A stretch of DNA of 64,000 nt from Smallanthus sonchifolius (taxonomy: Eukaryota; Streptophyta; Magnoliopsida; Asterales; Asteraceae): contig CM042020.1 of assembly GCA_023525975.1 (NCBI GenBank), positions 16,145,001-16,209,000 on the forward strand. The letters run 5' to 3'. How positions within the stretch are numbered: position 1 is the stretch's first letter; each line of letters opens with the position of its first letter. Of this stretch, positions 1 to 10,870 are shown in pieces. The notes under the pieces are model-generated. The model ran no database searches and was not told where the DNA came from. It was given only the letters and a program-made list of their open reading frames with translations. Both the position numbers and the translations under genes were made by a program.

Positions 1-852
1 TTAAATTCAACAGAGAAGAGCGCGATAAATCTGATACATGCATATCTAGAACCATTCTACAAAACCACAAACGACATATGCACAAACAAATTACCAACCG
101 TTGGATTAGTTCTCTTCTTCATGGATCACATTTCTGAGACTATAACAGCATGCAGAGAATCCCGTCACAGCCCAGATTGGCTCAAAAACGCTGCAATTGA
201 CATGGCTACAAAAGTCAGATGCTACAATGATCAAGTTTCAAACATTTTCACATACATGACTGCAATCCTCGATCCCCGAATCAAAATCGAACTAATTCCC
301 GAAAGTCTGAACTTAGATAACTACCTTGAAGAAGCAAGGAGTCATTTTGTGAGAAATTACTCAACTACCCATTTCCCTTCGATGACTACATCTTATAGAA
401 GTACCCAAGAATTAGAAGATGGAGGGGGCAATGTGTCATTTGCAGAGGAAATAGCCCGTAAAAGACGAAGGGCCAGCATGGGGACCGCAACCGATGAGTT
501 GACTCAGTATTTATCCGAGCCCACTGCTCCAATTCCGATCGATGTGCTGGAATGGTGGAAAGTAAATAGCACACGGTACCCACGATTGTCTGTAATGGCT
601 CGGGATTTCTTGGCGGTTCAAGCCACTTCATTGGCACCAGAGGATTTGTTTTGTAGTAAAGGGGATGAGGTAGAAAGGGCAAAACAGTCAATTCCATATT
701 CGAGTATTCGACCTGTTCTTTGTATTAGATCATGGACCGAAGGCGGGATGAAGTTGAAATATAAATCGACCGAGATTGATTATGAGAGGTTGATGGAGTT
801 GGCAGGTGCAGGAGAGAATGTAGCAGGATGTTCTGAGAAGAAACATAAATAG
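1..852 (+). CDS. hAT-superfamily transposase, C-terminal part (RICESLEEPER/DAYSLEEPER-like), 5' end outside window
   Basis: The reading frame is open from base 1 to a TAA at 850-852, so the visible 283 codons are the C-terminal part of a protein that begins before the window. The first ~100 residues match the hAT RNase-H-like region (LEPFYKTT, then DPRIKIELIP). Residues ~165-225 are the hAT dimerisation domain, with LTQYLSEP, VLEWWKVN, YPRLSVMARDFLAV and a trailing FCSKGDEVERAKQSI. A short tail of about 55 residues follows, not rich in any motif. No stop or frameshift is seen. It could be an active hAT transposase end or a domesticated gene; the BED zinc finger and catalytic residues lie outside the window. 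No terminal inverted repeat was seen downstream. Confidence 0.85.
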   Translation, partial: LNSTEKSAINLIHAYLEPFYKTTNDICTNKLPTVGLVLFFMDHISETITACRESRHSPDWLKNAAIDMATKVRCYNDQVSNIFTYMTAILDPRIKIELIPESLNLDNYLEEARSHFVRNYSTTHFPSMTTSYRSTQELEDGGGNVSFAEEIARKRRRASMGTATDELTQYLSEPTAPIPIDVLEWWKVNSTRYPRLSVMARDFLAVQATSLAPEDLFCSKGDEVERAKQSIPYSSIRPVLCIRSWTEGGMKLKYKSTEIDYERLMELAGAGENVAGCSEKKHK

Positions 853-1117
853 GGTAAATGGGTTGGTTAGTTTAACTTTTTTTTTTTAATTTTTATGTAA
901 ATTTAGAGTTTAGTAATTTGATGTACAGATTGTAGAGGATAATGATTCTAACATATTTGTTAGCATTTTCCTATGAAACACCAAATTTTATGTGCAAGTT
1001 TTTACAGACGACAGATTTGTCAAAAGCTGCTCCAAGATTTACTGTATTTGACTCGACTAGAGTTTAAAAAGTAAAATTAAACATGTAAGACCATCATGAT
1101 GGAGGGTTTTTGAAGGG
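853..1117. other. AT-rich spacer after the hAT coding region
   Basis: This is the likely 3' UTR or flank of the hAT coding region, with T-rich runs. No open frame or recognisable repeat is visible before the LTR-like sequence. Confidence 0.4.
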
Positions 1118-1306
1118 TTAATCTTGATTTAGGATTAAAATTGAAGGGTGAAATCGGTTGAAAAGATCTGGTCAAAATAATTGTTTTAGGAAAGTCTTTA
1201 TTTGTTTATAGATTAGCTTAGGGTGCAAGGGGTCTTTGTATGTGTTGAAGTTTATAATAAATCAGAACAAAATACTGTGTTTGATTTTGTGTCTGATTTT
1301 CAACAA
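1118..1306 (+). repeat. Left LTR of a degraded Ty3-type element
   Basis: The sequence from the block GGTTAATCTTGATTTAGG to TTTTCAACA is repeated in the same order at 7566-7840. It is followed two bases later by an initiator-Met tRNA primer site. The left copy is shorter than the right one because of internal deletions. The start is set only by where similarity to the right copy begins. Confidence 0.65.
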
Positions 1307-1307
1307 T

Positions 1308-1319
1308 TGGTATCAGAGC
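1308..1319 (+). promoter_or_regulatory. Primer binding site, initiator Met-tRNA type
   Basis: TGGTATCAGAGC is the usual plant retrotransposon primer site complementary to the 3' end of initiator Met-tRNA. It directly follows the LTR. Confidence 0.8.
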
Positions 1320-1464
1320 TTAGAGAAGTTTTTGAGGGGAGGAAGAAGGAGGCTGCAACAGCTTGAGCAGGGCACGACGAAGAACTTTTTGGATGGTACG
1401 TAGTTAAGGTTTTGTGAGTTTACTCACTTCTTGAGGATAAAAAGTAGGTTGAGGGAAATATTGA

Positions 1465-1803
1465 TATATGCATTATTATGGTTTTATTGTGGTTTATAAT
1501 TACGTTTAGTTCAAGGGTTATTAGGTTGATTAGGGATAGTTCCATGCTTATTGAAATTAAATTGTTTATTTATTCTTGCGTATCTAATGGAAGAAGCCTA
1601 TGGTCTTGTGGTCTAGTGGCATTGGTGATTGCCCTTAACAAAAGTAGTGTAGCTTCAAATCCTGTAAGTCCAGGTTTAGGTAGTATTTAGGTGAAAAATT
1701 GAGGTTAAAAAAATGTAATTGAAAAAGCAGTTTGAAGTTTGAATCACTCTCTTTATTTCCTAGCTTCTCTCTTTTATCTCTTTTTCGGTTTGAACCCTAT
1801 CAA
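1465..1803 (+). repeat. Second, different LTR (B) nested after the first
   Basis: This sequence is shared with 6905-7130 (blocks GTTCAAGGGTTAT, TTGATTAGGGATAGTT, GTTTGAAGTTTGAATCA, TTTTTCGGTTTGAACCC). It is preceded by a degenerate polypurine-like GGTTGAGGGAAA and followed by GGGTATCAAAGC, a mutated Met-tRNA primer site, then gag. So it behaves as an LTR of a second element. Boundaries are approximate. Confidence 0.5.
1592..1722 (+). repeat. tRNA-derived SINE-like insertion in LTR B
   Basis: About 130 bases here have no counterpart in the other LTR B copy at 7020-7040. The insert carries an A-box-like TGGTCTAGTGG and, ~50 bases later, a B-box-like GCTTCAAATCC, as in tRNA-derived SINE heads. 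The flanks GAAGAAGC and GAAAAAGC could be a decayed target duplication. Confidence 0.5.
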
Positions 1804-1849
1804 GGGTATCAAAGCTTTTTCGGGCGAACTTCATCGGATTCACGCAGCC

Positions 1850-2580
1850 ACGATGACGAACATCCATAAGCAAGACGTTGATACGGCGATTAAAGATCAC
1901 GACAAAGTCATAGATGATCTCCAAGCTACTCTCGCCACCATGATGAAACATGAACAACTAATGGAACAATAGGAACAGATCTTGAAGGCGGTGAACGAGA
2001 AAAAATCATTCGGTTCAGGCGGTGTACTCGGTCGTCACCCAAATGGTGATCCACACGTTGGCACTCGACATATGAGGATTAGGAAAGTCGAGTTTCCCAG
2101 ATTCAACGGGGAAGTCATGGAGGGGTGGTTCTACAGTTGTGAGCACTTTTTCACTGTCGATGAGACACCTGATAACATGAAACTCAGGTATGTTGTCATC
2201 CATCTCGAAGGCGATGTCATTCAGTGGCATTAATCATTCATGAAGACCCATGGCGCTACTGTTGTTGAACTGCCATGGGAAGACTATGTCAAGGCTATAT
2301 TAACTTGTTTTTCCAATGCCATGTTTGAAGATGCGATGGAAGAGATCGTATCACTTACGTAAAAAGATTCATTGAAGGACTATAGTCACTATTTTGATTG
2401 TTTATTAAACAAGTCAGTGAATCGTATATGGTTAGCTTGTACTTGAAAGGCTTGAAACCTGAGATTAAAGGACCCGTTAAAATGTTTATGCCAATAACCC
2501 TACATGAGGCGTACGGGTTAGCTAAGATTCAAGACATCAACAACAGCCTACTAAATCACTTTACAGACGCGGGAGAATAG
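1850..2580 (+). pseudogene. Ty3 gag fragment, degraded
   Basis: After the primer-site-like GGGTATCAAAGC, a frame beginning MTNIHKQDVDTAI runs into an in-frame stop at 1970-1972. A second block (1982-2233) has the plant Ty3 gag signature VEFPRFNGE, EGWFYSCEHFF, VDETPDNMKL and HLEGDVIQWH. A third block (2398-2580) carries the downstream SYMVSLYLKGLKPEIKGPV region. In the family these lie in one gag frame; here they are split by stops and frame changes. No zinc knuckle or pol follows, since the next sequence is a different repeat. Non-functional. Confidence 0.8.
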
Positions 2581-2593
2581 CACACGGCCTAAG

Positions 2594-2960
2594 AGCAGTG
2601 GCGGATGTAGCTAAGGGCCAGGGGTAGCCCGCACTACCCCTCAACTTTTTACGCGCAGTGCAAAAATTTTTTTTTTTTTACAGTTTTATGTATCCGGTTA
2701 TAATTACGTTACCCCTCAAATTTTTTTACGTTACCCCTTAAATTTTTTTAAAAGCTCTACACTTCATAAAAAGTCTAAAATTTTATAAAAAACCCAATAC
2801 GTTACCCCAAGTCCTCACATTTTATTAAAGGTTTTGAGGTATTGGGTTTTAATAAAACATTTGGGCTGTAGCCAACCCAAATGTTTTATTAAAACCCAAT
2901 ACCTCAAAGTCTCAATTCTCAAACCCAACTTATCCAAGCGGCCGACCAAGAAGAAAGACA
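2594..2960. repeat. Repeat with CAGTGGCGGATG start and a 33-bp perfect hairpin
   Basis: The left edge CAGTGGCGGATGTAG resembles the hAT MITE end at 43894 (CAGGGGCGGATGTAG), so this is probably a related MITE whose right end is missing or diverged. Inside, 2833-2865 and 2876-2908 are perfect 33-bp inverted repeats around a 10-base loop. Confidence 0.5.
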
Positions 2961-3939
2961 GAGTTTTCATGCATTACAATTTATGATTACATGTGCACCC
3001 GTAATAATACTTTGCATTGCTTGGTCCCACTGATGTTTCCCTTACCCCAAGTTTCCAGATTAAAAGAATTGTAATGTTCATTATATTGTACCATCAGGTA
3101 CGGAGTGTTAACCGTGCCTAAGGACATAGTAGGATTTAGCCACTGTACTAAAGCTGACGGGTTTAGAATCATACTGAATAGATTCGAAAGTAGGAATTTC
3201 AGTTACGAACTTTCTTGAGTTGAGACATATGAGTAGGGTTCAGTTCGCAAACCGAAGTAGCAGTTTTTGGTTTCTCTGAGTCCTTCTAGTCCTCCTCGGA
3301 TAGACTCTGTCTCTCTGCGTGAATCTCCACCTCGAACTCTTTGTGGTCCGGGTGAGGTGCCGGTATATGTGACGTTGGAGTATGACGGGGTAGTGTGACG
3401 CTTTTCCTCGGAGCTTGACAAAGTAGTGCTTCACCTGAGTGCGCAAGACACGGGGATGGGATGGGGTGAGGTACCACCTCGAGGTCTCCTCCCCAGTACT
3501 TGTGTCCACGAGAGCCTCAAGCTCCTTGTTGGATACAGTCTCAGGAACCTCTTCGGCTCCTCCTCGTCATCCTTGTGGTTGTCGGCCATGTGCTCCCCCG
3601 AATACTCGCTCGGGTTCTCGTCGTCGTCAGTCACTGGAATACTATCGTCACTGGATGCGCGCGGGAGTAGCGGTGCGGACGGTGAGGGAAGTGACGATTC
3701 AGCGGATGACGATGCCGACGGTGTGTACTTGTACTTCTCCTCAGAGTCGAAGATGACAATCGGGTGAGATGCGGAAGACATAGTTATGACATTAACACTA
3801 TCTAAGTATTAGGTAATATAGATCGTGTGAATGTATATGCAATCTGAATGATGTGATGTGAACTATGTGAGCCTATAGTTATAGTCTAAGCACACTAAAT
3901 GCAACTTAGTTCTCTATAACTAGGGCTCTAATACTAATA
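2960..3939 (-). mobile_element. 5' internal remnant of a minus-strand Ty3 element
   Basis: This is the internal piece next to the long LTR at 3940-6863. The block TTACGGGTGCACATGTAAT (minus strand, ~2984) recurs in the plus-strand Ty3 element near 33135, tying both to one family. A degenerate Met-tRNA primer site (TTAGTATTAGAGCC on the minus strand, 3925-3938) touches the LTR. All of gag-pol beyond this point is gone. Confidence 0.55.
3431..3781 (-). pseudogene. Pre-gag ORF of Ty3 element, N-terminal part
   Basis: This 116-residue frame begins MSSASHPIVIFDSEEK and is rich in Ser, Asp and Glu. Its position just inside a Ty3 LTR and its style match the 259-residue pre-gag ORF at 16925-17704 (MSSHSHSDPVSDTESNEE). 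It ends soon after a basic stretch, then the element breaks. Function unknown in both elements. I infer homology from position and composition, not from close identity. Confidence 0.5.
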
Positions 3940-6863
3940 TGCCACACCCTAAAATTCCACAGCAGGTTACCCACGGGTTGTGACTATCAAGGATCATCAG
4001 TCCCGGTCATTTCGAACGATCTCTAAATGGTTTTCGAAAAGACTTTCCGTTTGAACATCATACAAAAATAAATAAGTAATACAGAGTTTGAAAATGCGAA
4101 AAGTAAAGTGCGGAAGCAAAAGTAAAGTAGCAAAATACAGAAGCATAACAAATTAGTTTCCCATAAACCTAGCTTCTAAATGAAAACATGAAATGTGACT
4201 CCAGATATGCAATCCTAGTTCATTCGTGAATGTTTAGCGACCTGAGATAAACATGCTTAAAAGTGTCAACACAGGGTTGGTGAGTTCACATGTTTAAGTA
4301 ACAGAAACAGAATGAAAACAGTGTAACAGTACGTATGTCTACTCATGATTCGATTGTTGATCAGACAATATGATGTAATAATATAAGCAATTCACCGAAA
4401 CCGAAGCTAACAAAAAGGATGCTGAAACTTACATTTGCCTCTTACGTGCCCAGCACGCAATTGGATTAGGTCAATGATGCACCCGTTAGACCTCCAGTCT
4501 AAGTTAGCGCGACTAACCCAGGTGGGGGTTGTTAAACCCAATAGTACTATTCATGATTACCTCGCTTGGAAATAATTAACTGTTCGATTATGAGAGGATT
4601 TTACGTGCGGGAAATGCACTCGCTTATATATTAACGTGAAATCAAAGTAACGTCATAAGACTATGAAAGTAAGTTTGAGCATGTATCTCCCCCAATGGAA
4701 AATAAGTAAAATGGGGCCGTGAAAACTCACCTGGGAATGAGGTGAATGAAGTATGAAAGCAACACGAGAAATCTAGCAACTCTGGATAACCGACCTAACC
4801 GAACCCTAGGAATAGTAAGGCTATAAGGTCTATGAAAGTAAACATGGTTTATGTAACCACATTTATCCAAACGACTCAATGTTGAAAGGTTACATTGACT
4901 TTTGAAAAGGTTTGACCAAAGTTGACCAAGGTTTGCCCAAGGTTTGACCAACTTTGACCAAGGTTTGACCAACTTTGATCAATGTTGACTAATGTTGACC
5001 AATGTTGACCAACCTTGACCAATGTGACACGACGACCCGTTGGTGACACATGTACAAGTAGCACATAGGTAACACATGAGTAATACATAAGTAACATAAT
5101 AGTAATACCTAAGTAACACATGAGTAATTCCTAGGTATCATATAAGTAATATCATATGACATAACATACATGTTTCAAGTAGTTGCATGAGTAAATAACA
5201 TGTGACAAGTAACATTGCATTTGTACATCCTCATGGTATATTTCATACATGTTAACCAATCATCCACTCAGGTTATGTCATTACACAAGTAACCTTTTAA
5301 CAATATTTCAATTCATTTGAACAAGAATCGTAACATGTCATTTCTATACCATAGTTCTTAACATAGCAAAATTTGCGTTTTTGGGCAATTAGGGTTTTAG
5401 TACACCTTAGGTGTCATAGCTCAATTAAACAAGTTATACATGAAATTATACTAGTAACATATCATAGACATGATTCTTATGCATACACTTTCTATTTCAA
5501 GAAAAGGTGAAGTTCCCAAACTAATAAGGTTTCCTTATTTAGCAAGGTCCTCCAAAACATGTTATAATACCGTTTCAAATTACATATTCTTGCATAAGAC
5601 ATCTATTCATATAGTAATAAAGCTATTTAACCTATTTTAGACCTTTATAACATACACATACAAAATATGAACAATTAAAGTTTCCTTTTTAGGAAAATGG
5701 TCCAAACGACCTTCTACACATGTGTAACTCCTAATAACTCCTTCTAACACTTTAATAGATGTTTTAGAACCATATTAGCATGCTTTCATCCATTCAAACA
5801 CCATAAATCAAGACATGCAAAATTAAAGTTTCCTTATATAGTAAGTCGATCATAACATAGTGTAACATATCATTTCAACAAAAAATTTCACATTTCCTAC
5901 TTATTCTACTAATATAAGCATCATTCCAACTTTCACACATATCATATACCTATTTATGCAAAATCTCAACCAACAAAGTTTCTATAAATAGAAACGAGCA
6001 AAATACTATGTAAACAACCATTTCAAACAATAAAAAGTGCAAATGTGTGTCAACAATCTTATATTATGAAAACCTTTTGACAAAACATGGATTTAAAGAC
6101 CTTGAAACATAGAAATTCGTTTGGATGGGTGGTTTGCTCATCTTGGCCGAAAATAATGAAAGATGTATGGATAGATTCTTACCAAATTCAAGTATGATAG
6201 TGGAATGTAGTAGTAGATGGCTTGAATCACCTTGGAAACACCTTGTAAACACTTGGATTGATGAAGAAAAGTTGCAAAGTGGTGGCTAGGTGGTGGGAGG
6301 GTGGCGGCCGTAAGTTAGAGGAGAGGGAGGGAGAAATGAGTTTAGGGTTAGGATAGAATGAGGGTGTAGGAGTGTTTAGGGAGTGTTTTAGTAAAAAGGT
6401 TTGGGCTTTATGACTCTTTCAAGGCTTTTTAACTAACTAATGGGCTCATAATTTTACTAGTAAGTTAATTTGCTGAATTATTAAGCCCAAATTATGAAAC
6501 CATTGTTTTTATAAAATCCCATTTAAAGTTGTTGACACATATCGCGTATCCGCTTAAAAAACGTTAAAATAAAAGTTGCTCTAAAAATTCCGAAAAAAAT
6601 TATATAAACATGAAATATTAAATCACATTATTACATATAATTTTTGCATACAAATTATATGTCTAAGTATTATTTCTAAAATTCACCAACGTTCGTGTGA
6701 CTGGACGCGTGTGCCGGTAATCCGCCCGATTACCGAAACGAATGGAATTGATATATGAAATATGTACTTAATTACTCTATAATTAAGTATGATGCAAGTG
6801 TAATCATGTGAATTCAAGTAATAGTCAGGTATGGATATTAACCTGAATTTGCCGGGTATCACA
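3940..6863 (-). repeat. Long LTR (2924 bp) of a minus-strand Ty3 chromovirus-type element
   Basis: It starts TGCCACACCC and ends GGGTATCACA, giving TG...CA ends in either orientation, next to a decayed primer site on its left. It shares two short conserved blocks with the other chromovirus LTRs here: GGTTGGTGAGTTCAC (4275-4289) and GTTAGCGCGACTAAC (4503-4517). It contains a TTGAC-rich array (4895-5030) and AAGTAACACATGAG-like short repeats (5035-5200). No second copy of this LTR is in the window. Confidence 0.65.
4895..5030. repeat. TTGACC (W-box-like) tandem array
   Basis: About ten TTGAC cores, mostly as GTTGACCAA or TTTGACCAA, lie within 136 bases of the LTR at roughly 12-base spacing. 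TTGAC(C/T) is the core site of WRKY transcription factors; binding here is inference. Confidence 0.6.
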
Positions 6864-6885
6864 ATACGTAGTTAAGATTTCCTGA

Positions 6886-7130
6886 GGACAAAAAGTGGGT
6901 TAAGGGGGGAGTATGGATACGTAATTTATTATGGTTTATAATTATCTTTAGTTCAAGGGTTATATTGATTAGGGATAGTTAAAGGGTGCTTATTGTAATT
7001 AAATTGTTTATTTATTCATACGTATATAATGAAAGAAGTAGTTTGAAGTTTGAATCATTCTCTTTCTCTCATAGCCTCTCTCTTTTTATCTTTTTTTTTC
7101 GGTTTGAACCCTATCAAGCAAGCAAGCAAC
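6886..7130 (+). repeat. Second copy of pol-end/LTR B sequence
   Basis: GTACGTAGTTAAG..., CTGAGGACAAAAAGTGGGTTAAGGGGGGA (a typical Ty3 pol end plus polypurine tract, given here in part) and the LTR B blocks repeat those at 1395-1800, without the SINE-like insertion. It is followed by lysine-codon-like AAGCAA purine runs to 7550. Confidence 0.5.
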
Positions 7131-7565
7131 ATCATTAATTGTTTACGGCTGGAGACCGAAGGAAAAAAGAAGCATCGAAGAGAAGAACGGATCAGAAGCA
7201 AGAATAGCAAGAAGTAAGAACATCTAGATAAGAAGCAAGAATTTGAAGCAAGTGTTAAAAGAAACAAGAAAATAGAAACCGACCTGGTTTCTGATTAGCA
7301 ACCCGTAAGAAAATAACAAGATTAGCATGAAGAACGATTTCGGATAACAAGTAACGAAAGCAAGGAAAATAGCAAGAAAGCAAGAAAAAGAAAAGAGAGC
7401 AAGAGACGAGTACGATTTGTGTGAACTGATCAAGCAAGAGAAGTCGTGTGGCGACTGTAGAGAAGACATAGACGTTTAACCTGTGTGTGCTAAATTGAAG
7501 ATCAAGGAAGGGATCGGGAGCGTTACAGAAGCAAGTCTAAAATCAAGATTAAGGGGGAGAATAAA

Positions 7566-7840
7566 TGGTTAATCTTGATTTAGGATTAGAATTGAAGAGT
7601 GAATTTGGTCGAAAAGCTTTGGTCAAAATAATTGTTAAGATTTTTCAGGAAAGTATTTATTTGTTTATTCTGTATGTGTATCTTGATATTATAAATTAGC
7701 TTAGTGAGCAAGTAATGATTTTAGTATAAATGGATGAGTTATGGTCTGTATATGTGTCGAATTTATAATAAATCAGAAAGAGCTGTGATCGAAGTTTGAC
7801 CACAAAATACTGTGTTCGGTTTTGAGCCTGATTTACAACA
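7566..7840 (+). repeat. Right LTR of the degraded Ty3-type element
   Basis: It follows a polypurine tract (AAGGGGGAGAATAAA, 7551-7565), starts TGGTTAATCTTG and ends TTTACAACA. It matches the left LTR at 1118-1306 but is longer. This closes the outermost element of the nest at 1118-7840. Confidence 0.65.
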
Positions 7841-8407
7841 GTTTTCACCTCCCATGGACGTTGACATGACAACAGAAGGATGAGACGCTCATGGACAGCC
7901 CATGGTGTGGCTCGTCCATGGCTGGTTTTTGAGGGGGGAGGTGGGTTCGTCCACTCTTTTTTATTCATTTTTTCTTCATTCTCCTCTACATCTCCTTCGT
8001 TCTGGATGAGGTATTTGCTTGAATGGCTATGTGAAGATGAGATTTATTTTATTCTTTTATTCCAACCCATCATATGTAGGCATGTGTGACCAACTAAATA
8101 TATAAGCATTTATATATTTTTTTAAACACATTAAATTATAAATAATAAATAGTTAATTACTAAAAGTTAAAGCTTTGCTGATGATGTGAAAAATGTAGTA
8201 ATGCTAGTGGAATGAAATGATTACTTGGGGAAACGTTTGGAAGTGTTCCTGATGAGTAGATAAGCTTGTTAAGAGATTTTGGAACCATGACTAGATAAGT
8301 TTGTGGAGGATTTTTAAGACCATGCTTTAATGGTTAAATCAACCACTTGCATTGTATGTGGTGTGTAAATGTAGTAAATAAATGTAGAGTATACTAGTAC
8401 ACGTGAT
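7841..8407. other. AT-rich sequence, nothing identified
   Basis: It contains a short imperfect inverted repeat around CCATGGACG/CGTCCATGG (7853-7920), then AT-rich sequence. No gene-like frame is supported. Confidence 0.3.
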
Positions 8408-8452
8408 TACCCTCTAGGTAGCGATTTTGTGAAAATATCAGCATGATCGTTC
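8408..8452 (-). pseudogene. Ty1-copia polyprotein C-terminal scrap
   Basis: On the minus strand this reads DHADIFTKSLPRG then a stop, the typical end of copia RNase H (the ADIFTK motif). Nothing further of the element is convincingly preserved. Confidence 0.55.
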
Positions 8453-8669
8453 ACAGAGATAAATTATACCTAAAGATCTTTGTATGCTATTTTGTCAAAT
8501 AAAGTGAAAATTGACTCACACATGCTTACTTCATGCACAAAAACACCAAGAGGGTTAAAAGTAATGCTAATACAGTTCTTTCAAAGGAGCTTGAATCCAA
8601 GAAAGTTCAATGATATCATCAAACTATCCATTTTTATATATTATTACTTATAGTTTTACGTTTTTATTA

Positions 8670-9125
8670 ATAAAGGGGCCTACTAATGGGACACGAAATT
8701 TGCTATTTGGACACGCCTTCAAAGGCTATACGCCTTGTTTAGGTCAATACGGGGCGTATAGTCCCTAACCTTAAAAAACAGACTTGTAGGTGTCAGTTCT
8801 GGTCTGGCGGCTGACCCTATACGACCCATATAGGCCTATATGCCGCGTATAGACCTATACGACCCATATAGGTCTATACGCCACCTATTTTTTTCAAACT
8901 TTAGCAAATTTTGATTTGTATATGGCGAGTATAGCCCTATACGCAGAAGCCTATACGCCCCATATAGGCCTATATGACCCCTATAAGACCCTATATGACC
9001 CATATAGGTCTATACGCCACCTATTTTTTTCAAACTTGAGCAAATTTTGATTTATATATGGCGAGTATATCCCCATACGCAGAAGCCTATACGCCCCATA
9101 TAGGCCTATATGACCCCTATACGCC
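8670..9125 (+). repeat. Palindrome-rich repeat with CTATACG/CGTATAG units
   Basis: A ~136-base unit occurs twice in tandem (anchor CAAACTT at 8895 and 9031). It is packed with CCTATACG, CCATATAGG and CGTATAG, which are self-complementary. A reverse-complement relative lies at 38062-38290. No coding sequence is seen. Probably a non-autonomous DNA element or small satellite. Confidence 0.6.
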
Positions 9126-9194
9126 ACCTATGAGATTTTTTTTCCAAACTTGGTCTTGTTATGTTTAGAGCAATGTGGAGTATAGCTCTATACG

Positions 9195-9260
9195 ATATTG
9201 TGGTATGGTGTGGTGTGGTGTGGTGTGGTGTGGTGTGGTGTAGTGTGGTGTGCTCTGGTA
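9195..9260 (+). repeat. GTGGT microsatellite
   Basis: Tandem GTGGT pentamer, about nine near-perfect copies. Confidence 0.85.
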
Positions 9261-9517
9261 AGAAAATGATGAAATTGCAATGATTTCTGTAGTTCTTGTT
9301 CTAAGTGATGTTATGCCGTGAAGATCTTGACTATCAATTTTCTCCGGTCAGAGAAAATTTGTGTATTGAATTAAAATATTTTGATCTTCAAGCAGAAGAG
9401 TTTCATGTTGTATATAGAGTCTATGAATGAATAACTACCAGAATACCCTTGATCCCCGAATCAGGTCCTCTCAAAGTATAGATATGTATCGGGTATAAGG
9501 TCCTTATATATAGTGGC

Positions 9518-9546
9518 AGGCAACTGATTAATATTACTAGTTGCCT
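9518..9546 (+). promoter_or_regulatory. Geminivirus-type replication origin stem-loop, unit 1
   Basis: AGGCAACT and AGTTGCCT form a perfect 8-bp stem around a 13-base loop that holds TAATATTAC (9529-9537), the nonanucleotide nicked by Rep in geminiviruses. The upstream region has TATATATA and two AGGTCC copies (9463 and 9499) that could be iterons. Confidence 0.85.
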
Positions 9547-9877
9547 ACGCCTTTTTATCCAACGGTTGAGAGTGTGCCGCGTGTCATGTGTAAGACTTTA
9601 ATTTGATCTGACGATTGAAATTTGAAAGAATAAAAAAATCATTTAATTGGTTACGCGGTGATGGTTTGAGGGCCCGTGCTTTTAATATTTTCAAATTAAA
9701 GTTTGTTGGAGCGTTGTCGTCCACTAGTTGAGTATACTGTACCGATAAGCCTTATGATAATTTTATATTATTGATTTTCTTTGTATAATATTAAAATTTA
9801 ATTTTAATATCAACAATTTACTGTACCCACGAGGCTTAAGGAATTTGATTGTAAAATGCATAAAGTCTCACCAGCTA
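9547..9877 (+). other. Start of viral virion-sense region, unit 1, cut by the Ty3 insertion
   Basis: AT-rich sequence to the right of the origin. It keeps TTGTTGGAGCGTT, similar to TTGGTGGAGCGTT in unit 2 (22363), so it is the virion-sense leader. There is no open frame. It ends at TSD AGCTA (9873-9877) and resumes at 19974. Confidence 0.6.
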
Positions 9878-10400
9878 TGTCACACCCCGCCAAGGCGGAA
9901 ACGCGAGGCGCAACATTCATGGTTTCAAAGCATATGATTACCGCAAACACATACATGATAAATGGATACATTAACAAGTTTAATGTTTTACATTACAAAA
10001 TATAATCTGAGTTTACAAAAAGTTAAGATTTTACAAATATGACTCAATTCAATGAGTTATACAAGGGAAATCCTCCTTGAGTAGTATCCATCGTGTATGC
10101 ATGTAATCTACATTGCTAACCTTGAAATCACGTTCAGTTACCTGAAAAACATACTTAAAATCGTCAACACGAGGTTGGTGAGTTCACAGGTTTAATCAAA
10201 TTGTTCTTTGTAAAATTCAATTGTTCGTAAATAGTTTCAGTTGTATGTGATAAACAGAATAAGAATTGTTGACCCATTTGTAAACTAGCTAGGAATACAA
10301 ATAATATGTTCATACATGAGGCGTAACCAAACCTTGACAATTGTACACGCCCCTAATTTTGTTATTCAGTTCTATGCGGCCATAAATCCTCCAGATTGTG

Positions 10401-10415
10401 GTTAGCGCGACTAAC
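10401..10415 (-). promoter_or_regulatory. Conserved LTR block GTTAGTCGCGCTAAC (3' LTR copy)
   Basis: Element-sense GTTAGTCGCGCTAAC, five-base arms around TCGCG. It is also present at 18354-18368 and 4503-4517, and as GCTAGTCGCGCTAGC at 31666-31680. It lies 228 bases from the GGTTGGTGAGTTCAC block. Role unknown; probably transcriptional control of the LTR. Confidence 0.5.
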
Positions 10416-10870
10416 CATGACCGGGAGACGTCACTCTCCATAGTACTATTCATAGGACCCTAGGTTACAGTTAATGGTTACTATGTTGTTCCAGGGGACT
10501 TTCGCGGCCTCCAATGTGTTGTTCTCATCCCATGTAAACATAAAAGTCGTGTCTTATTCTCTCGTTATCCCATAAAATAGTTGAAGTATGTTCTTCCCCC
10601 AAATATTAGAAAACAGTAAAAAGAAAGGGGCCGTGAAACTCACCTTGTGTTTGTGTATATACTTGTAATAATACTTGTTGTAGTCAACCTTGACTATTTG
10701 TACCCTAGATACCAAGGGTAAATTGTTGTTAAGACCAACGTCTTAATTGTAAATTGTTCACCGACCTTGTAAATCTGATTGTGTTTGTTTAAATATCGTT
10801 TTAGTTTTCCAACACATGTTTTGTTATAAAATAGTTTTGAGTTACTGCCCAACTGGGACTGTTGTACAGG

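Noticed and set aside
1610..1680. Possible tRNA gene (TGGTCTAGTGG ... CTTCAAATCC)
   Set aside because: Only SINE-head-like boxes; no acceptor stem.
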